Below, piece after piece: positions 53,879 through 63,668 of a DNA stretch of 64,000 nt (position 1 is the first letter of the stretch; each line of letters starts with the position of its first letter). This DNA comes from Ancylobacter sp. TS-1 (GTDB lineage: Bacteria; Pseudomonadota; Alphaproteobacteria; Rhizobiales; Xanthobacteraceae). The notes under the pieces are model-generated. The model was given only the letters and a program-made list of their open reading frames with translations. It did no database searches and was not told the origin of the DNA. Location of the stretch: NCBI RefSeq assembly GCF_009223885.1, contig NZ_CP045144.1, forward strand, positions 3,460,001 to 3,524,000. Direction: 5' to 3'. A program made the position numbers and the translations under genes.

Positions 53879-54414
53879 TCAAGGCTCCGGACTGGTCCAC
53901 TGAACGGCTGCGGGCGATGGAAACGGCCCAGCTAAAGCAGCTTTTTGCCAACGCAACGGCACGCGGCGCGGCGGAGCTTGCCGCAATGTGCGAAGCGGTT
54001 CTCGCTGAGCGCAGCACGCCAAAGAGAGTTTCCGTGCCCGGCGGCAAGCGTCCCGGCAAGGATGTCGTCTCCGAATTTCACTTCGTTTGCGAGGGTGACC
54101 GCGGCGTCAGCTCCGATGGCGACGGCTTCTTCTGGACGGGTTCGTGGATCGTCTCGGAAGACGAAGTCATCAAGAGCATTCAAGCCGGCGGGAGGCTGGC
54201 GCTCCACAGCTCCCGATCCGAGATGTCCTATCGCCAGGGAAAGATACTCGATTACCGCAAGACGGTGCCCGACATGGTCAAGAAACGAAATGTCGGAATT
54301 GAGTTCCTTGTGGCCGCTGACGACGTCGCTCTCGCCTGGTTCGGCGATGGGACGGGTGAAAAGGGCTACAGGTGGGCAAGCGATGCGCGGCGTAACGAAC
54401 AAGCAGAACGATAG
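53875..54414 (+). CDS. unknown 179-aa protein inserted between pheS and pheT
   Basis: A GTG-started frame that overlaps the pheS stop by four bases and ends 9 bases before pheT, so it is translated within the pheST operon. Residues 1-48 look helical ([13 protein letters not shown]); residues 60-170 have aromatic-rich strands ([37 protein letters not shown]). No signal peptide or membrane helix. Base composition is clearly less GC-rich than in pheS or pheT. I do not recognise the family; it may be a late insertion or a lineage-specific partner. Confidence 0.8.
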   Translation: MIKAPDWSTERLRAMETAQLKQLFANATARGAAELAAMCEAVLAERSTPKRVSVPGGKRPGKDVVSEFHFVCEGDRGVSSDGDGFFWTGSWIVSEDEVIKSIQAGGRLALHSSRSEMSYRQGKILDYRKTVPDMVKKRNVGIEFLVAADDVALAWFGDGTGEKGYRWASDARRNEQAER

Positions 54415-54423
54415 GGCTGTCCG

Positions 54424-56829
54424 ATGAAATTCACCCTCTCCTGGCTGCGCGAACACCTCTCAGGCGACTACACGCTCGACGACGTGACCGGCGCGCTCAA
54501 CCGCATCGGGCTGGAAGTGGAAGGCGTCGAGGACAAGGCGGCGAAGCTGCGCGGCTTCACCATCGCCTATGTGGTCTCCGCCGTTCAGCACCCGAACGCC
54601 GACAAGCTGCGCGTGTGCATGGTCGATACCGGCACCGGCGAGCCGGTGCAGGTGGTGTGCGGCGCGCCGAACGCCCGCACCGGTATGAAGAGCGTGTTCT
54701 CACCCCCTGGCACCTATATTCCGGGCAAGGACATCACGCTCGGCATCGGCACCATTCGCGGCGTCGAGAGCCGGGGCATGCTGTGCTCGGCGGCCGAGCT
54801 GCAGCTTTCCGAGGACCATGACGGCATTCTCGACCTGCCCGAGGACGCGCCTGTCGGCGCGACCTATGTCGACTGGATCGGTCTCGACGACCCGGTGATC
54901 GAGATCGCGGTGACGCCGAACCGCGCCGATGCGCTCGGCGTGCACGGCATCGCCCGCGACCTCGCCGCCGCCGGCCTCGGCACGTTGATCGAGGCGCCCA
55001 TCGCGCCCGTCGCGGGCCTCTATCCCTGCCCGGTCTCGGTGACGATCGCGGAAGACGCCCCATGCCCGGCCTTCGCGCTGCGGCTCATTCGCGGGGTGAA
55101 GAACGGCCCCTCGCCGGACTGGGTGCAGGCGAAGCTGCGCGCCATCGGCCTGCGCCCGATCAACGCGCTGGTGGACATCACCAACCTCCTGACCTTTGAC
55201 CAGAACCGGCCGCTGCATGTGTTCGACGCGAACAAGGTGCACGGCAACCTCGTCGTGCGCCGGGGACGGGAGGGCGAGAGCCTGCTGGCGCTCGACGGCA
55301 AGACCTATGCGGTGGATGAGAGCATCTGCGTCATTTCCGACGACCGCGCGGTGGAATCGCTTGCCGGCGTGATGGGCGGCGAGGAATCCGGCTGCGACGA
55401 GGCGACGGTCGACGTGCTGGTCGAATCGGCGCTGTGGGAGCCGATCAACATCGCCCAGACCGGCCGCAAGCTGGGGCTGAATTCCGACGCCCGCTTCCGC
55501 TTCGAGCGCGGCATCGACCCGGCCTTCACCGTGCCGGGGCTGGAACTGGCGACGAAGCTGATCCTCGACCTGTGCGGCGGCGAGCCCTCCGAGGTGGTGC
55601 TGGCGGGGACGATCCCCGACACCACGCGGGTGATCGACTTGCCCCTGGAGCTGACCGAGAAGCTGACCGGGCTGGTGGCGGATGGGGACGAGCAGGTGGC
55701 GATCCTGCGCCGGCTCGGCTTCTCCGTGGAAGGCGCCGCCGGCATGGTCGCGGTCACGCCCCCGTCCTGGCGCGGCGACATCGAGGGCAAGGCCGATCTT
55801 GTCGAGGAAGTGGTCCGCATTGCCGGCCTCGACCGCGTGCCCTCGCTGCCTTTCCCGCGCGACGAGACTGCTCGCAAGCCGGTGCTGACCGTGCTGCAGC
55901 TGCGCACCCGCAAGGCCAAGCGCGCGCTGGCCGCGCGCGGGCTGGTGGAAGCCGTCACCTGGTCCTTCGTGCCGAAGGCGCAGGCGGAAGCTTTCGGCGG
56001 CGGCAAGCCGGAGCTGGCGCTCGCCAACCCGATCGCCTCGGACCTGTCCGACATGCGCCCGAGCCTGCTGCCCGGCCTCGTCCGCGCCGCGCAGGCCAAT
56101 GCCGACCGGGGCTTCGGCGACGTGGCGCTGTTCGAGGTGGGGCAGGTGTTCAAGGGCGACCGCCCGCAGGACCAGTTCATCGCCGCGACCGGCATCCGCC
56201 GCGCCTTCGCCAAGCCCTTCGGTGCCGGGCGCCACTGGTCGGGCAAGGCTGTGGGCGTCGACGCCTTCGACGCCAAGGCGGACGCGCTCGCCGTGCTCGC
56301 CGCCGCCGGGGCGCCGGTCGCCAATCTCCAGATCTCGACCGACGCGCCGGGCTGGTTCCATCCGGGCCGCTCGGGCACCTTCCGGCTCGGCGCCAATGTG
56401 ATCGGCCATTTCGGCGAACTGCACCCTTCCGTGCTGGAGGCGCTGGATTCCGAAGGTCCGCTGGTCGGCTTCGAGGTGCTGCTCGACCGTATTCCCGAGC
56501 CGAAGGCCAAGGCGACGCGGGTCAAGCCGCTGCTGGAGCTTTCCGCCTTCCAGCCGGTGGAACGCGACTTCGCCTTCGTGGTGGCGCGTTCGGTCGCGGC
56601 CGGCGACCTCGTGAAGGCGGCGGCCGGCGTCGACCGCAAGCTGATCACGGCGGTCAACGTGTTCGACGTCTATGAGGGCCCCGGCATTGACGCGGCCGCG
56701 AAGTCGGTGGCGCTTTCCGTTACCTTGCAGCCGCGCGAGAAGACGTTGACCGACGCGGAGATCGAGGCGGTGGCGGGCAAGATCGTCGCCGAAGTGACGA
56801 AGAAGACCGGCGCGACGCTGCGCTCCTGA
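54424..56829 (+). CDS. pheT: phenylalanyl-tRNA synthetase beta subunit
   Basis: An 801-residue subunit of usual size. The start [12 protein letters not shown] is typical; an EMAP-like tRNA-binding domain (about 40-150), B3/B4 editing domain, B5 and the C-terminal anticodon-binding ferredoxin fold ([10 protein letters not shown]) follow. It completes the alpha2-beta2 synthetase and hydrolyses mischarged Tyr-tRNA. It lies 9 bases after the unknown gene. Confidence 0.97.
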   Translation: MKFTLSWLREHLSGDYTLDDVTGALNRIGLEVEGVEDKAAKLRGFTIAYVVSAVQHPNADKLRVCMVDTGTGEPVQVVCGAPNARTGMKSVFSPPGTYIPGKDITLGIGTIRGVESRGMLCSAAELQLSEDHDGILDLPEDAPVGATYVDWIGLDDPVIEIAVTPNRADALGVHGIARDLAAAGLGTLIEAPIAPVAGLYPCPVSVTIAEDAPCPAFALRLIRGVKNGPSPDWVQAKLRAIGLRPINALVDITNLLTFDQNRPLHVFDANKVHGNLVVRRGREGESLLALDGKTYAVDESICVISDDRAVESLAGVMGGEESGCDEATVDVLVESALWEPINIAQTGRKLGLNSDARFRFERGIDPAFTVPGLELATKLILDLCGGEPSEVVLAGTIPDTTRVIDLPLELTEKLTGLVADGDEQVAILRRLGFSVEGAAGMVAVTPPSWRGDIEGKADLVEEVVRIAGLDRVPSLPFPRDETARKPVLTVLQLRTRKAKRALAARGLVEAVTWSFVPKAQAEAFGGGKPELALANPIASDLSDMRPSLLPGLVRAAQANADRGFGDVALFEVGQVFKGDRPQDQFIAATGIRRAFAKPFGAGRHWSGKAVGVDAFDAKADALAVLAAAGAPVANLQISTDAPGWFHPGRSGTFRLGANVIGHFGELHPSVLEALDSEGPLVGFEVLLDRIPEPKAKATRVKPLLELSAFQPVERDFAFVVARSVAAGDLVKAAAGVDRKLITAVNVFDVYEGPGIDAAAKSVALSVTLQPREKTLTDAEIEAVAGKIVAEVTKKTGATLRS

Positions 56830-56838
56830 GGCCATCAT

Positions 56839-56865
56839 CCCGGACGGCCGTGAGGCCGATCCGGG
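56839..56865. repeat. GNRA-capped hairpin, REP-like
   Basis: CCCGGA-CGGCC (56839-56849) pairs with GGCCG-A-TCCGGG (56854-56865) around a GTGA loop with one bulged A. The same 'ATCCCGGACGGCC' palindrome is common between Rhizobiales genes. It lies 10 bases after the pheT stop and before a convergent gene, so it may also end transcription. Confidence 0.6.
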
Positions 56866-56876
56866 CTCCCCGGCCC

Positions 56877-58232
56877 TCAGGCCGGTCCGCCGATGAGGGC
56901 GAGCGCCCGTGTCGCCGCCGCCTCGCCGGAGCGCCACGCCCCGGCCAGCGTGCCCCAGTCGTCGGCCGGGACATATTCGCCGGCGAGGAAGATGCGGTTC
57001 TGCACCACGTCCGCGAAGACGCGGCGCTGGCCGCCCTGGCCGGGGGAGGCCGCCACCAGCGCGCCGCGGATCAGCGGATCGGTTCCCCAGCGCGAGCAGA
57101 CGACCTCGGCCACCCGCTCGCCGGCAATGCCGAAATTGATGCCGAGATAGTCGCGGGCCAGTTTCAGCGCCGCCACCTCGCCCTTCTCGGCGATCTCGCG
57201 GGCCGGCGCATCGCCGAAGGTCAGGACGTGCAGGTCGGTGCCGCCGACGCGCCCGCGCAGCACGGCGGGCGGCGCCTTGCCGGCCTTGACGAGTACGGTC
57301 TCGTTCGGTTCCAGCCCGACGGGATTTCCCGGCAGCAGGAAGGCCACCTGCTCCAGCGCCCCGGCGGGCAGCGCGCGCAGGGCGTTGGCCAGCCGCCCCG
57401 GCAGCCCCGGATTGAAGCGCAGCGCGCCTGCCGCCAGCACCGGCGCCGGCACCGCCAGCACGATGGCGCGGGCGCGGATCGGCGTGCGCTGGCCCCGCAC
57501 GGTGACGGAGTGGAAGCGCCCGCTATTGGTGATCAGCGTCACCGGCGAGTCGGTCTGGATGTTGAGCTTCGCGCCCAGCGCCGCGACCAGAGCGCCGACA
57601 CCGCCGGGCGCGGTGAGGTCGTCGACCGGGGCATCGCGCAGGGACAGGTCGAGCGCCGACAGCGTGGAAAGCCCGCGCCCGCAGCTCAGCGGCCCGAGAA
57701 GCTGCGCCACCGTCGCCGACCAGGCGTCGGGCGGCAGGGCGGCCAGCGGCACGGAGGCCGCGACATCCTTGCCGCCATCGACCGCCGCCAGCATGTCGCG
57801 CCGCGCCTTGCCGAGCGCGGCGGTGAAGGCGTCGTAGACGCTTTCGCGTGCCTCATGGCCGTCGACGAACAGCCGGCGGCCGGAGGGGAGGGCGGCGAGG
57901 GCGAGGCCGTCGGCTTGCGCGCTGGCCGCCAGCGTCGCGCCGGTGCGGGCAAATCCGCCGGCGCCGAGGTCGACATTCAGACCGAAGGCGGTGCGCGTGC
58001 GCGCCCGTCCGCCGAGTGCCGGCCCCGCTTCCAGCAGCACATGGGTGCGCCCGGCGCCAGCGATCCGGCGCGCCGCCGCGATGCCGGCCGCGCCACCGCC
58101 GATGATGGCGACATCGACATCGCCCGCACCGCCCGACTGGGCGAGCGCAGGCACCGGCAGCAGCGCGGCGGAGGTGGCGGCGAGGAAGCGGCGGCGGGTC
58201 AGCGTGCCGGGAAGGAGCGGCGGTCGGGTCAT
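56877..58232 (-). CDS. FAD-dependent amine oxidase-like oxidoreductase, Tat-exported
   Basis: A 451-residue flavoprotein. The N-terminus T-R-R-R-F-L-A-A-T is a twin-arginine-type signal with cleavage near A-L-A-Q, so it is probably folded before export. The FAD motif is V-A-I-I-G-G-G-A-A-G-I-A-A, then L-E-A-G-P-A-L-G-G-R-A, and the C-terminal FAD segment is F-L-A-G-E-Y. It belongs to the monoamine oxidase/phytoene desaturase superfamily; the amine or other substrate is unknown. The ATG at 58232 places the signal at the start. Confidence 0.85.
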   Translation of the reverse strand: MTRPPLLPGTLTRRRFLAATSAALLPVPALAQSGGAGDVDVAIIGGGAAGIAAARRIAGAGRTHVLLEAGPALGGRARTRTAFGLNVDLGAGGFARTGATLAASAQADGLALAALPSGRRLFVDGHEARESVYDAFTAALGKARRDMLAAVDGGKDVAASVPLAALPPDAWSATVAQLLGPLSCGRGLSTLSALDLSLRDAPVDDLTAPGGVGALVAALGAKLNIQTDSPVTLITNSGRFHSVTVRGQRTPIRARAIVLAVPAPVLAAGALRFNPGLPGRLANALRALPAGALEQVAFLLPGNPVGLEPNETVLVKAGKAPPAVLRGRVGGTDLHVLTFGDAPAREIAEKGEVAALKLARDYLGINFGIAGERVAEVVCSRWGTDPLIRGALVAASPGQGGQRRVFADVVQNRIFLAGEYVPADDWGTLAGAWRSGEAAATRALALIGGPA

Positions 58233-58487
58233 GCAGCGAACTCGGAGAGGAGAAGCCCACGCTAGCACGCCGGCGCGGGAGGGCGAAGCCGGTGCGTGGC
58301 GGCGCCGACGGCAAGAGGCGGCACGGCCAAGCGAATCACGCTTTGTTCGCTGAGGAACGAATCGCGACTCGTCAAGTCGTCGGGAAAAGGCAAGTGCCGA
58401 ATCGGCGCTCTTTTCGGTGGAAGGCGCGGGTGCGCTTGAGGCGGCCGCCCGCGCACTCTACCTAGGAGGGGAGAAACGGGGTGCCCC

Positions 58488-59153
58488 ATGCTGCGCGACG
58501 CCTTCACCGCCTTCGCCGAAACCTTCTCGGCGGACTACAGACGGGTGCTGCTGCGCTCCATCGGCCTCGCCGTGGGGCTGCTGATCGCGCTGGGGATCGG
58601 CGCGCATTACGCGCTCACCTATCTCGTGGCGCTGGAATGGCGCTGGGCCGAGATCACGATCGACATCATCGCCGCCTTCGGCATCTTGATCGGCGCCGTC
58701 TTCCTCGTGCCGCCGGTGACGTCGCTGGTGGCGGGCCTGTTCGTCGACGACGTGGCGGCGCAGGTCGAGCGCACGGCCTTCCCGCAGGACCCGGAGGGCC
58801 AGCCGCTGCCGATCGGCCGCTCGCTGGCGCTCACGCTGCGGTTCTTCGGCGTGACGCTGGCGGTCAACCTCGTCGCCCTGCTCCTGCTGCTGGTGCCGGG
58901 CGTCAACCTCGTCGTGTTCTACGTCGCCAACGCCTATCTGCTCGGGCGGGAATATTTCCAGCTCGCCGCGCTGCGCTATCGCGGCGAGGACGAGGCGGCG
59001 CTGATGCGCCGGCATCATTCGGGCACGGTGTTCGTCGCCGGCCTCATCGTCGCCGCCGTCGTCTCGGTGCCGATCCTCAACCTCGTCACGCCGATCTTCG
59101 CCACCATTTTCATGGTGCGGCTGCACAAGCGCCTGTCGCGCAAGGAAAACTAG
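58488..59153 (+). CDS. EI24 domain (CysZ-like) membrane protein
   Basis: A 221-residue protein with four or more hydrophobic segments (about 24-48, 55-80, 115-145, 180-210). The pattern N-L-V-A-L-L-L-L-L-V-P-G-V-N and A-N-A-Y-L-L-G-R-E-Y-F is that of the EI24 family, which includes the sulphate permease CysZ. Many alphaproteobacterial members are only described as EI24 proteins, so sulphate uptake is not certain. It converges on nth. Confidence 0.85.
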   Translation: MLRDAFTAFAETFSADYRRVLLRSIGLAVGLLIALGIGAHYALTYLVALEWRWAEITIDIIAAFGILIGAVFLVPPVTSLVAGLFVDDVAAQVERTAFPQDPEGQPLPIGRSLALTLRFFGVTLAVNLVALLLLLVPGVNLVVFYVANAYLLGREYFQLAALRYRGEDEAALMRRHHSGTVFVAGLIVAAVVSVPILNLVTPIFATIFMVRLHKRLSRKEN

Positions 59154-59162
59154 GCTGGGGTT

Positions 59163-60017
59163 TTAGGCGGGGGTCTTTTCCGGCCAGCGGCACAGGTCGG
59201 CGATCAGGCAGCGCGGGCAGTCCGGCTTCAGCGCCTTGCAGACATAGCGCCCGTGCAGGATCAGCCAGTGATGAGCGTGCAGCTTGAAGCGGTCGGGAAT
59301 GATGCGCTCCAGCCCCAGCTCGACCTCCAGCGGCGTCTTGCCCGGCGCGAGGCCGGTGCGGTTGGCGATGCGGAACAGATGGGTGTCGACCGCGATGGTC
59401 GGCAGGCCGAAGGCGATGTTGAGCACCACATTCGCCGTCTTGCGGCCGACGCCTGGCAGGGTCTCCAGCGCGGCGCGGTCCGGCGGCACCTGCCCGCCAT
59501 GCTCGGCGATGAGCCGGCGCGACAGCTCGGCGACGTTCTTCGCCTTGCCGCGATAGAGGCCGAGCGTGCGGATATGGCCGGCGACGCCCTCCTCGCCGAG
59601 CGCCACCATGGCCTGCGGCGTCGGCGCGGCCGCGAACAGCCCGCGCGTCGCCTTGTTCACCCCGGTATCGGTCGCCTGCGCGGACAGCACCACGGCGACC
59701 AGCAGGGTGAAGGGGTCGTGATAGTCGAGCTCGCCCTCGGGATGCGGGTTGGCTTCCTCGAAGCGGGAGAAGGCAGCTTCCACCTCCGCCTCGCTCCACG
59801 GACGGAAGGCGCCGCCCATGGCGGCAGCAGCGGCATTGGCGACGGCGCGGCGGCGCGCGGGCCGGCCCGCCGCCGGCTCCACCAGCGCGGCGGCGGAGGG
59901 CTTGCGCGTGGCTCCTGATGCCGGCTTTGCCGCCGCCGGCTTCGCGGCGCGCGTGCGCCCCGATCCTGCCGCCGCCGGCGCCCTGCGACGCTTCGAATCC
60001 TTGTCCCCGTCAGCCAT
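59163..60017 (-). CDS. nth: endonuclease III
   Basis: A 284-residue DNA glycosylase/AP lyase. The helix-hairpin-helix with the catalytic lysine is L-P-G-V-G-R-K-T-A-N, the catalytic aspartate is in A-V-D-T-H-L-F-R, and the iron-sulphur ligands follow C-x6-C-x2-C-x5-C near the C-terminus. It removes oxidised pyrimidines. About 60 N-terminal residues are an Ala/Lys/Arg-rich extension absent from E. coli Nth; the start at 60017 could be later. It is divergent from the DUF2244 gene, with only 22 bases between starts. Confidence 0.95.
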   Translation of the reverse strand: MADGDKDSKRRRAPAAAGSGRTRAAKPAAAKPASGATRKPSAAALVEPAAGRPARRRAVANAAAAAMGGAFRPWSEAEVEAAFSRFEEANPHPEGELDYHDPFTLLVAVVLSAQATDTGVNKATRGLFAAAPTPQAMVALGEEGVAGHIRTLGLYRGKAKNVAELSRRLIAEHGGQVPPDRAALETLPGVGRKTANVVLNIAFGLPTIAVDTHLFRIANRTGLAPGKTPLEVELGLERIIPDRFKLHAHHWLILHGRYVCKALKPDCPRCLIADLCRWPEKTPA

Positions 60018-60039
60018 TTTCGACCTATAATGCCTGCCC

Positions 60040-60570
60040 ATGAGCACTGCCAATACCGCTCCCCCCCTTGAGGATGACGGACCCGCCGAGCCGACGCTGT
60101 TTTCGGTGCGGTACCAGCCGCATCGCTCGCTTGACCAGCGCGGCTTCCTGATCGTGATGATCATCGTCGCGGGCATCAGCTTCGTCTGCGGCCTCGCCTT
60201 CCTATTGATGGGCGCATGGCCGGTCTTCGGGCTGTTCGGCGTCGACGTGCTGGCGATCTGGTGGGCCTTCCGGCTGAATTTCCGCGCGGCGCGGGCCTGC
60301 GAGGAGATCATTGTGACGCCGAGCCTTATCCGGCTTCGCCATGTCACGCAGGACGGCACCGTCTACGAGGAGGAACTCAATCCCCTGTGGACGCGCCTCA
60401 ATCGCGAGTTGCACGAGGATTACGGACTGCAGCGCCTGTCGCTGGAGATGCGCGGGCGGCCCTATGTGATCGGCAGTTTTTTGCATACGGCGCAGCGGGA
60501 GGAACTGGCGGCCAGCCTCGCCCTCGCGCTTTCCGAGGCCAAGCGGGGCGTCGTGCGTTCGGCCTTCTGA
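60040..60570 (+). CDS. DUF2244 domain membrane protein
   Basis: A 176-residue protein with two close membrane helices at about 38-60 and 63-80 (hairpin) and a cytoplasmic domain with R-A-C-E-E-I-I-V-T and Y-V-I-G-S-F-L-H-T. This is DUF2244, common in alphaproteobacteria beside nth and an Ada-like gene; the function is unknown. Divergent from nth. Confidence 0.9.
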   Translation: MSTANTAPPLEDDGPAEPTLFSVRYQPHRSLDQRGFLIVMIIVAGISFVCGLAFLLMGAWPVFGLFGVDVLAIWWAFRLNFRAARACEEIIVTPSLIRLRHVTQDGTVYEEELNPLWTRLNRELHEDYGLQRLSLEMRGRPYVIGSFLHTAQREELAASLALALSEAKRGVVRSAF

Positions 60571-60643
60571 GCCGCGCGTCGAAATCGGGTGGCTCCCGCT
60601 CATGGGGCATGATCGGATGGTGACCAGCAGGAGGAGAAAGCCC

Positions 60644-61528
60644 GTGCTTGCGCCAAATCTCGACGCCGCCCATCCGCTGGAGATCGCCGCCGCCGATTAC
60701 GAAATCGTGCGCCGGGCGGTCGAATATGTGAATCTGCGCTTCCGCGACCAGCCCGAGGTCGAGGAGATCGCCCGCGCCTCCGGGGTCCATCCCCGCGCGC
60801 TGACCGACCTGTTCCGCCGCTGGTGCGGGCTGACCCCGAAGGACTTCCTGCAGGCGGTGACGATCGACGCCGCCCGGCGCGTGCTGTCGGAATCCGACAA
60901 TGTGCTCGACGCCGCCTATGAGCTGGGCCTGTCCGGCCCCGGTCGGCTGCACGACCTGTTCGTGGTGCACGAATCCATGTCGCCGGGCGAGTGGAAGACC
61001 GGCGGCGCCGGCCTCGTGGTGCGCTACGGCTTCCATGCCTCGCAGTTCGGCAAGGCGCTCGCCATGGTGACGCCGCGCGGCCTGTGCGGCCTCGCCTTCG
61101 CCGATGAGGGCGAGGAGGATCAGGCGCTCGCCGACATGCGCCGGCGCTGGCCGAACGCGATCTATATCGAGGACCCGCTGGCGACCGCGCCTTACGCGGC
61201 GCGCATCTTCGACCGTGGCACCTGGAGCCCCGACGATCCGCTGCGCATCGTCTTCATCGGCACCGATTTCGAGGTGAAGGTGTGGGAGACGCTGATGCGC
61301 ATCCCGCTCGGCAAGGCCACCACCTATTCCAGCATCGCCAGTTGCGTGGAGAAGCCGAAGGCGGCGCGCGCCATCGGCGCGGCGGTGGGCAAGAACCCGA
61401 TGTCCTTCGTGGTGCCGTGCCATCGCGTGCTCGGCAAGAACGGCGATCTCACCGGCTATCACTGGGGCCTGACGCGCAAGCGCGCCATCCTCGGCTGGGA
61501 GGCGGGCCAGATCACCGGCGCGCGGTGA
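60644..61528 (+). CDS. Ada-like AraC-HTH / methylated-DNA cysteine methyltransferase
   Basis: A 294-residue protein. An AraC-type helix-turn-helix at about residues 15-100 (V-E-E-I-A-R-A-S-G-V-H-P, L-S-G-P-G-R-L-H-D-L-F) is followed by an O6-methylguanine methyltransferase domain with active site V-P-C-H-R-V-L and G-Y-H-W-G-L. The N-terminal zinc-binding Ada methyl-phosphotriester sensor is absent. GTG at 60644 is chosen because AGGAGGAG lies 7 bases upstream; ATG at 60602 is in frame but weaker. It repairs alkylated guanine and may bind DNA, but cannot sense phosphotriesters as Ada does. Confidence 0.88.
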   Translation: MLAPNLDAAHPLEIAAADYEIVRRAVEYVNLRFRDQPEVEEIARASGVHPRALTDLFRRWCGLTPKDFLQAVTIDAARRVLSESDNVLDAAYELGLSGPGRLHDLFVVHESMSPGEWKTGGAGLVVRYGFHASQFGKALAMVTPRGLCGLAFADEGEEDQALADMRRRWPNAIYIEDPLATAPYAARIFDRGTWSPDDPLRIVFIGTDFEVKVWETLMRIPLGKATTYSSIASCVEKPKAARAIGAAVGKNPMSFVVPCHRVLGKNGDLTGYHWGLTRKRAILGWEAGQITGAR

Positions 61529-61547
61529 CAGGCCCCGCGCGCCGCGC

Positions 61548-62069
61548 CTATCGGCCCCCGGCGGCGGCGAGCGGCCGGGGCGCCTCGGGCAGCGGGAACA
61601 GCGCGTCATAGGCCCAGTTGAACACGAAGGCGAAGACGAGGAAGAACCCCGCCAGCGCGGCGTCCATCAGGAAGGCCTCGACGAGGCCGATGCCGAGATA
61701 CCACGCGACGAAGGGCACCAGCACTGCCACCAGTCCGGCCTCGAACAGCACGGCGTGCAGCACGCGCAAGGCCAGCGTCTTGCGCACCGAGCCGCGCAGC
61801 CGCGCCAGCGCATGGTCGAAGCCGAGATTGAACAGGTAGTTCCAGCCCGACGCGATGAGGGCGGCGCCGGCGCCGACCGCTCCCATGTCCATCATCGTCA
61901 CGCCGAACACCCACGCGCCGAGCGGGGTGATGATCGACAGGCTGATGATCTCGAAGCTGACGACGTGGCGAATGCGGTCGGCGGTGCCGCGCATGACGGT
62001 CTTTCCCTGCATGTCGGGCCGTCCCGGGCGCATTCCCGGAATGGGGGAAGCCGTCTTCACGTCACTCAT
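61548..62069 (-). CDS. PACE family efflux transporter
   Basis: A 173-residue membrane protein with four helices in two bacterial-transmembrane-pair repeats: R-H-V-V-S-F-E-I-I-S-L-S-I and L-H-A-V-L-F-E-A-G-L-V-A, each with the conserved His/Phe-Glu. This is the PACE family (AceI-like), proton-driven exporters of chlorhexidine and short diamines. The N-terminal 25 residues are not conserved, so a later start (M26) is possible. It lies 39 bases downstream of gpmA on the same strand. Confidence 0.87.
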   Translation of the reverse strand: MSDVKTASPIPGMRPGRPDMQGKTVMRGTADRIRHVVSFEIISLSIITPLGAWVFGVTMMDMGAVGAGAALIASGWNYLFNLGFDHALARLRGSVRKTLALRVLHAVLFEAGLVAVLVPFVAWYLGIGLVEAFLMDAALAGFFLVFAFVFNWAYDALFPLPEAPRPLAAAGGR

Positions 62070-62108
62070 ATGGGTCCGCTTTCGGCACCGGCAAGCCGGC
62101 CGGCGTGC

Positions 62109-62732
62109 TCAGCCGGCCAGATCGACCACGCTCTCCACGGTGGAATCGGCCTTCAGCCGGTAGATCACCGGCGCCCCGGTGGCGAGTTCGCGATGGGTGA
62201 TGGTCTCGGGCGTGTGCTTCTCCAGCACCATGATCAGCGCCCGCAGCGAATTGCCATGGGCGGTGACCAGCACCCGGTTGCCCTGCAGCACCTTGGGCAG
62301 AATTTCGGTGACGTAATAGGGCAGGGTGCGGGCCACCGTGTCCTTCAGGCTCTCGCCGCCGGGCGGCGGGACGTCATAGGAACGGCGCCAGAGATGCACC
62401 TGCTCCTCGCCCCATTTGACGCGGGCATCGTCCTTGTTGAGGCCGGAGAGGTCGCCATAGTCGCGCTCGTTCAGGGCGATGTCGCGGGTGATCGGCAGGC
62501 CGGTCTGGCCAAGCTCGACGAGCGCGAGGTCGAGCGTCTTCTGCGCGCGGGACAGGTTGGAGGTGAAGGCGAGGTCGAACTGGTAGCCCTCCGCCTTCAG
62601 CCGCGCGCCGGCCTTCTTGGCTTCCTCGACGCCAAGCGGCGTCAGATCCGGGTCGCGCCAGCCGGTGAACAGGTTCTTGAGGTTCCACTCGCTCTGGCCG
62701 TGGCGGACGAGCACGAGAAGGCGTTCGGTCAT
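62109..62732 (-). CDS. gpmA: 2,3-bisphosphoglycerate-dependent phosphoglycerate mutase
   Basis: A 207-residue short alphaproteobacterial dPGM. The phosphohistidine is H11 in V-R-H-G-Q-S-E-W-N; other active-site marks are [10 protein letters not shown] and [10 protein letters not shown]. It converts 3- and 2-phosphoglycerate. It lies 19 bases after dapB, a pairing frequent in Rhizobiales. Confidence 0.96.
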   Translation of the reverse strand: MTERLLVLVRHGQSEWNLKNLFTGWRDPDLTPLGVEEAKKAGARLKAEGYQFDLAFTSNLSRAQKTLDLALVELGQTGLPITRDIALNERDYGDLSGLNKDDARVKWGEEQVHLWRRSYDVPPPGGESLKDTVARTLPYYVTEILPKVLQGNRVLVTAHGNSLRALIMVLEKHTPETITHRELATGAPVIYRLKADSTVESVVDLAG

Positions 62733-62751
62733 CAGGGCGTTCTCCGTTCGG

Positions 62752-63567
62752 TCAGAAGTCGTTGAGGCCGAGCACGTCGGTCATCGAATACAGGCCCGGC
62801 TTGCGTCCGCGCGCCCAGCGGGCGGCGGCCAGCGCGCCACGCGCGAAGATGCCGCGATCCTCGGCGCGGTGGCCGAGCTCGATGCGCTCGCCGGCGCCGG
62901 CGAAGATCACGTTGTGCTCGCCTACCACGGTGCCGCCGCGCAGCGTGGCGAAGCCGATGTCGCCGGCCTTGCGCGGCCCGGTGACGCCGTGGCGCGAGAA
63001 CACGCCGTTCTCCTCCAGCGTCACGCCGCGCCCCTGCGCCGCCGCCTCGCCCAGCAGCAAAGCGGTGCCCGAGGGGGCGTCGATCTTGCGGTTGTGGTGC
63101 ATCTCCAGCACCTCGATGTCGAAACCCTCGTCCAGCGTGCGCGCCACCCGCCGCACCACGGCTGCCAGCACGTTCACGCCGAGGCTCATATTGCCCGACT
63201 TGACGATGGCGGCGTGGCGCGCGGCGGCGGCGACCCTGGCCTCATCCTCCGGCGAGAAGCCGGTGGTGCCGATCACATGCACGATCCGCGCCTGCGCGGC
63301 GAAGGTGGCATAGGCGACGGTGGCGGCGGGGATGGTGAAGTCGATCACGCCGTCGGCGGCGGCGAACTGGGTGAGGGCGTCGTCGGACACCTTGATGCCG
63401 AGCGGCGGCAGCCCGGCGAGTTCGCCGGCGTCGCGGCCAAGATACTCGCTGCCGGGCTGGTCGATGGCGCCGACCAGCAGGAGATCGGAAGCCTCGGCGA
63501 TGGTGCGGATCAGCACGCGACCCATGCGCCCCGATGCCCCGACGACGACAAGCCGCATCTGCGTCAT
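62752..63567 (-). CDS. dapB: 4-hydroxy-tetrahydrodipicolinate reductase
   Basis: A 271-residue enzyme of lysine and diaminopimelate synthesis. The nucleotide motif is [10 protein letters not shown], the mid-segment D-F-T-I-P-A-A-T and the catalytic loop [15 protein letters not shown]. The ATG at 63567 has GGAG 10 bases upstream; ATG at 63558 is also possible. It is divergent from the ilv leader, sharing a 160-base regulatory gap. Confidence 0.96.
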   Translation of the reverse strand: MTQMRLVVVGASGRMGRVLIRTIAEASDLLLVGAIDQPGSEYLGRDAGELAGLPPLGIKVSDDALTQFAAADGVIDFTIPAATVAYATFAAQARIVHVIGTTGFSPEDEARVAAAARHAAIVKSGNMSLGVNVLAAVVRRVARTLDEGFDIEVLEMHHNRKIDAPSGTALLLGEAAAQGRGVTLEENGVFSRHGVTGPRKAGDIGFATLRGGTVVGEHNVIFAGAGERIELGHRAEDRGIFARGALAAARWARGRKPGLYSMTDVLGLNDF

Positions 63568-63650
63568 GGAAGGTGTGCTCCTCAAGCTTCCGCGCGGTAT
63601 AGCGGCCTTCCACTGCCACGAAAAGTGCGCGATCGTCTTACATTCTTCAC

Positions 63651-63666
63651 GTGAGGCAGGCCTCAC
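63651..63666. promoter_or_regulatory. 7-bp dyad upstream of the ilv promoter
   Basis: GTGAGGC-AG-GCCTCAC ends two bases before the -35 box of the ilv promoter. The position suits an operator or activator site, for either ilv or the divergent dapB. The binding protein is unknown. Confidence 0.5.
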
Positions 63667-63668
63667 GC

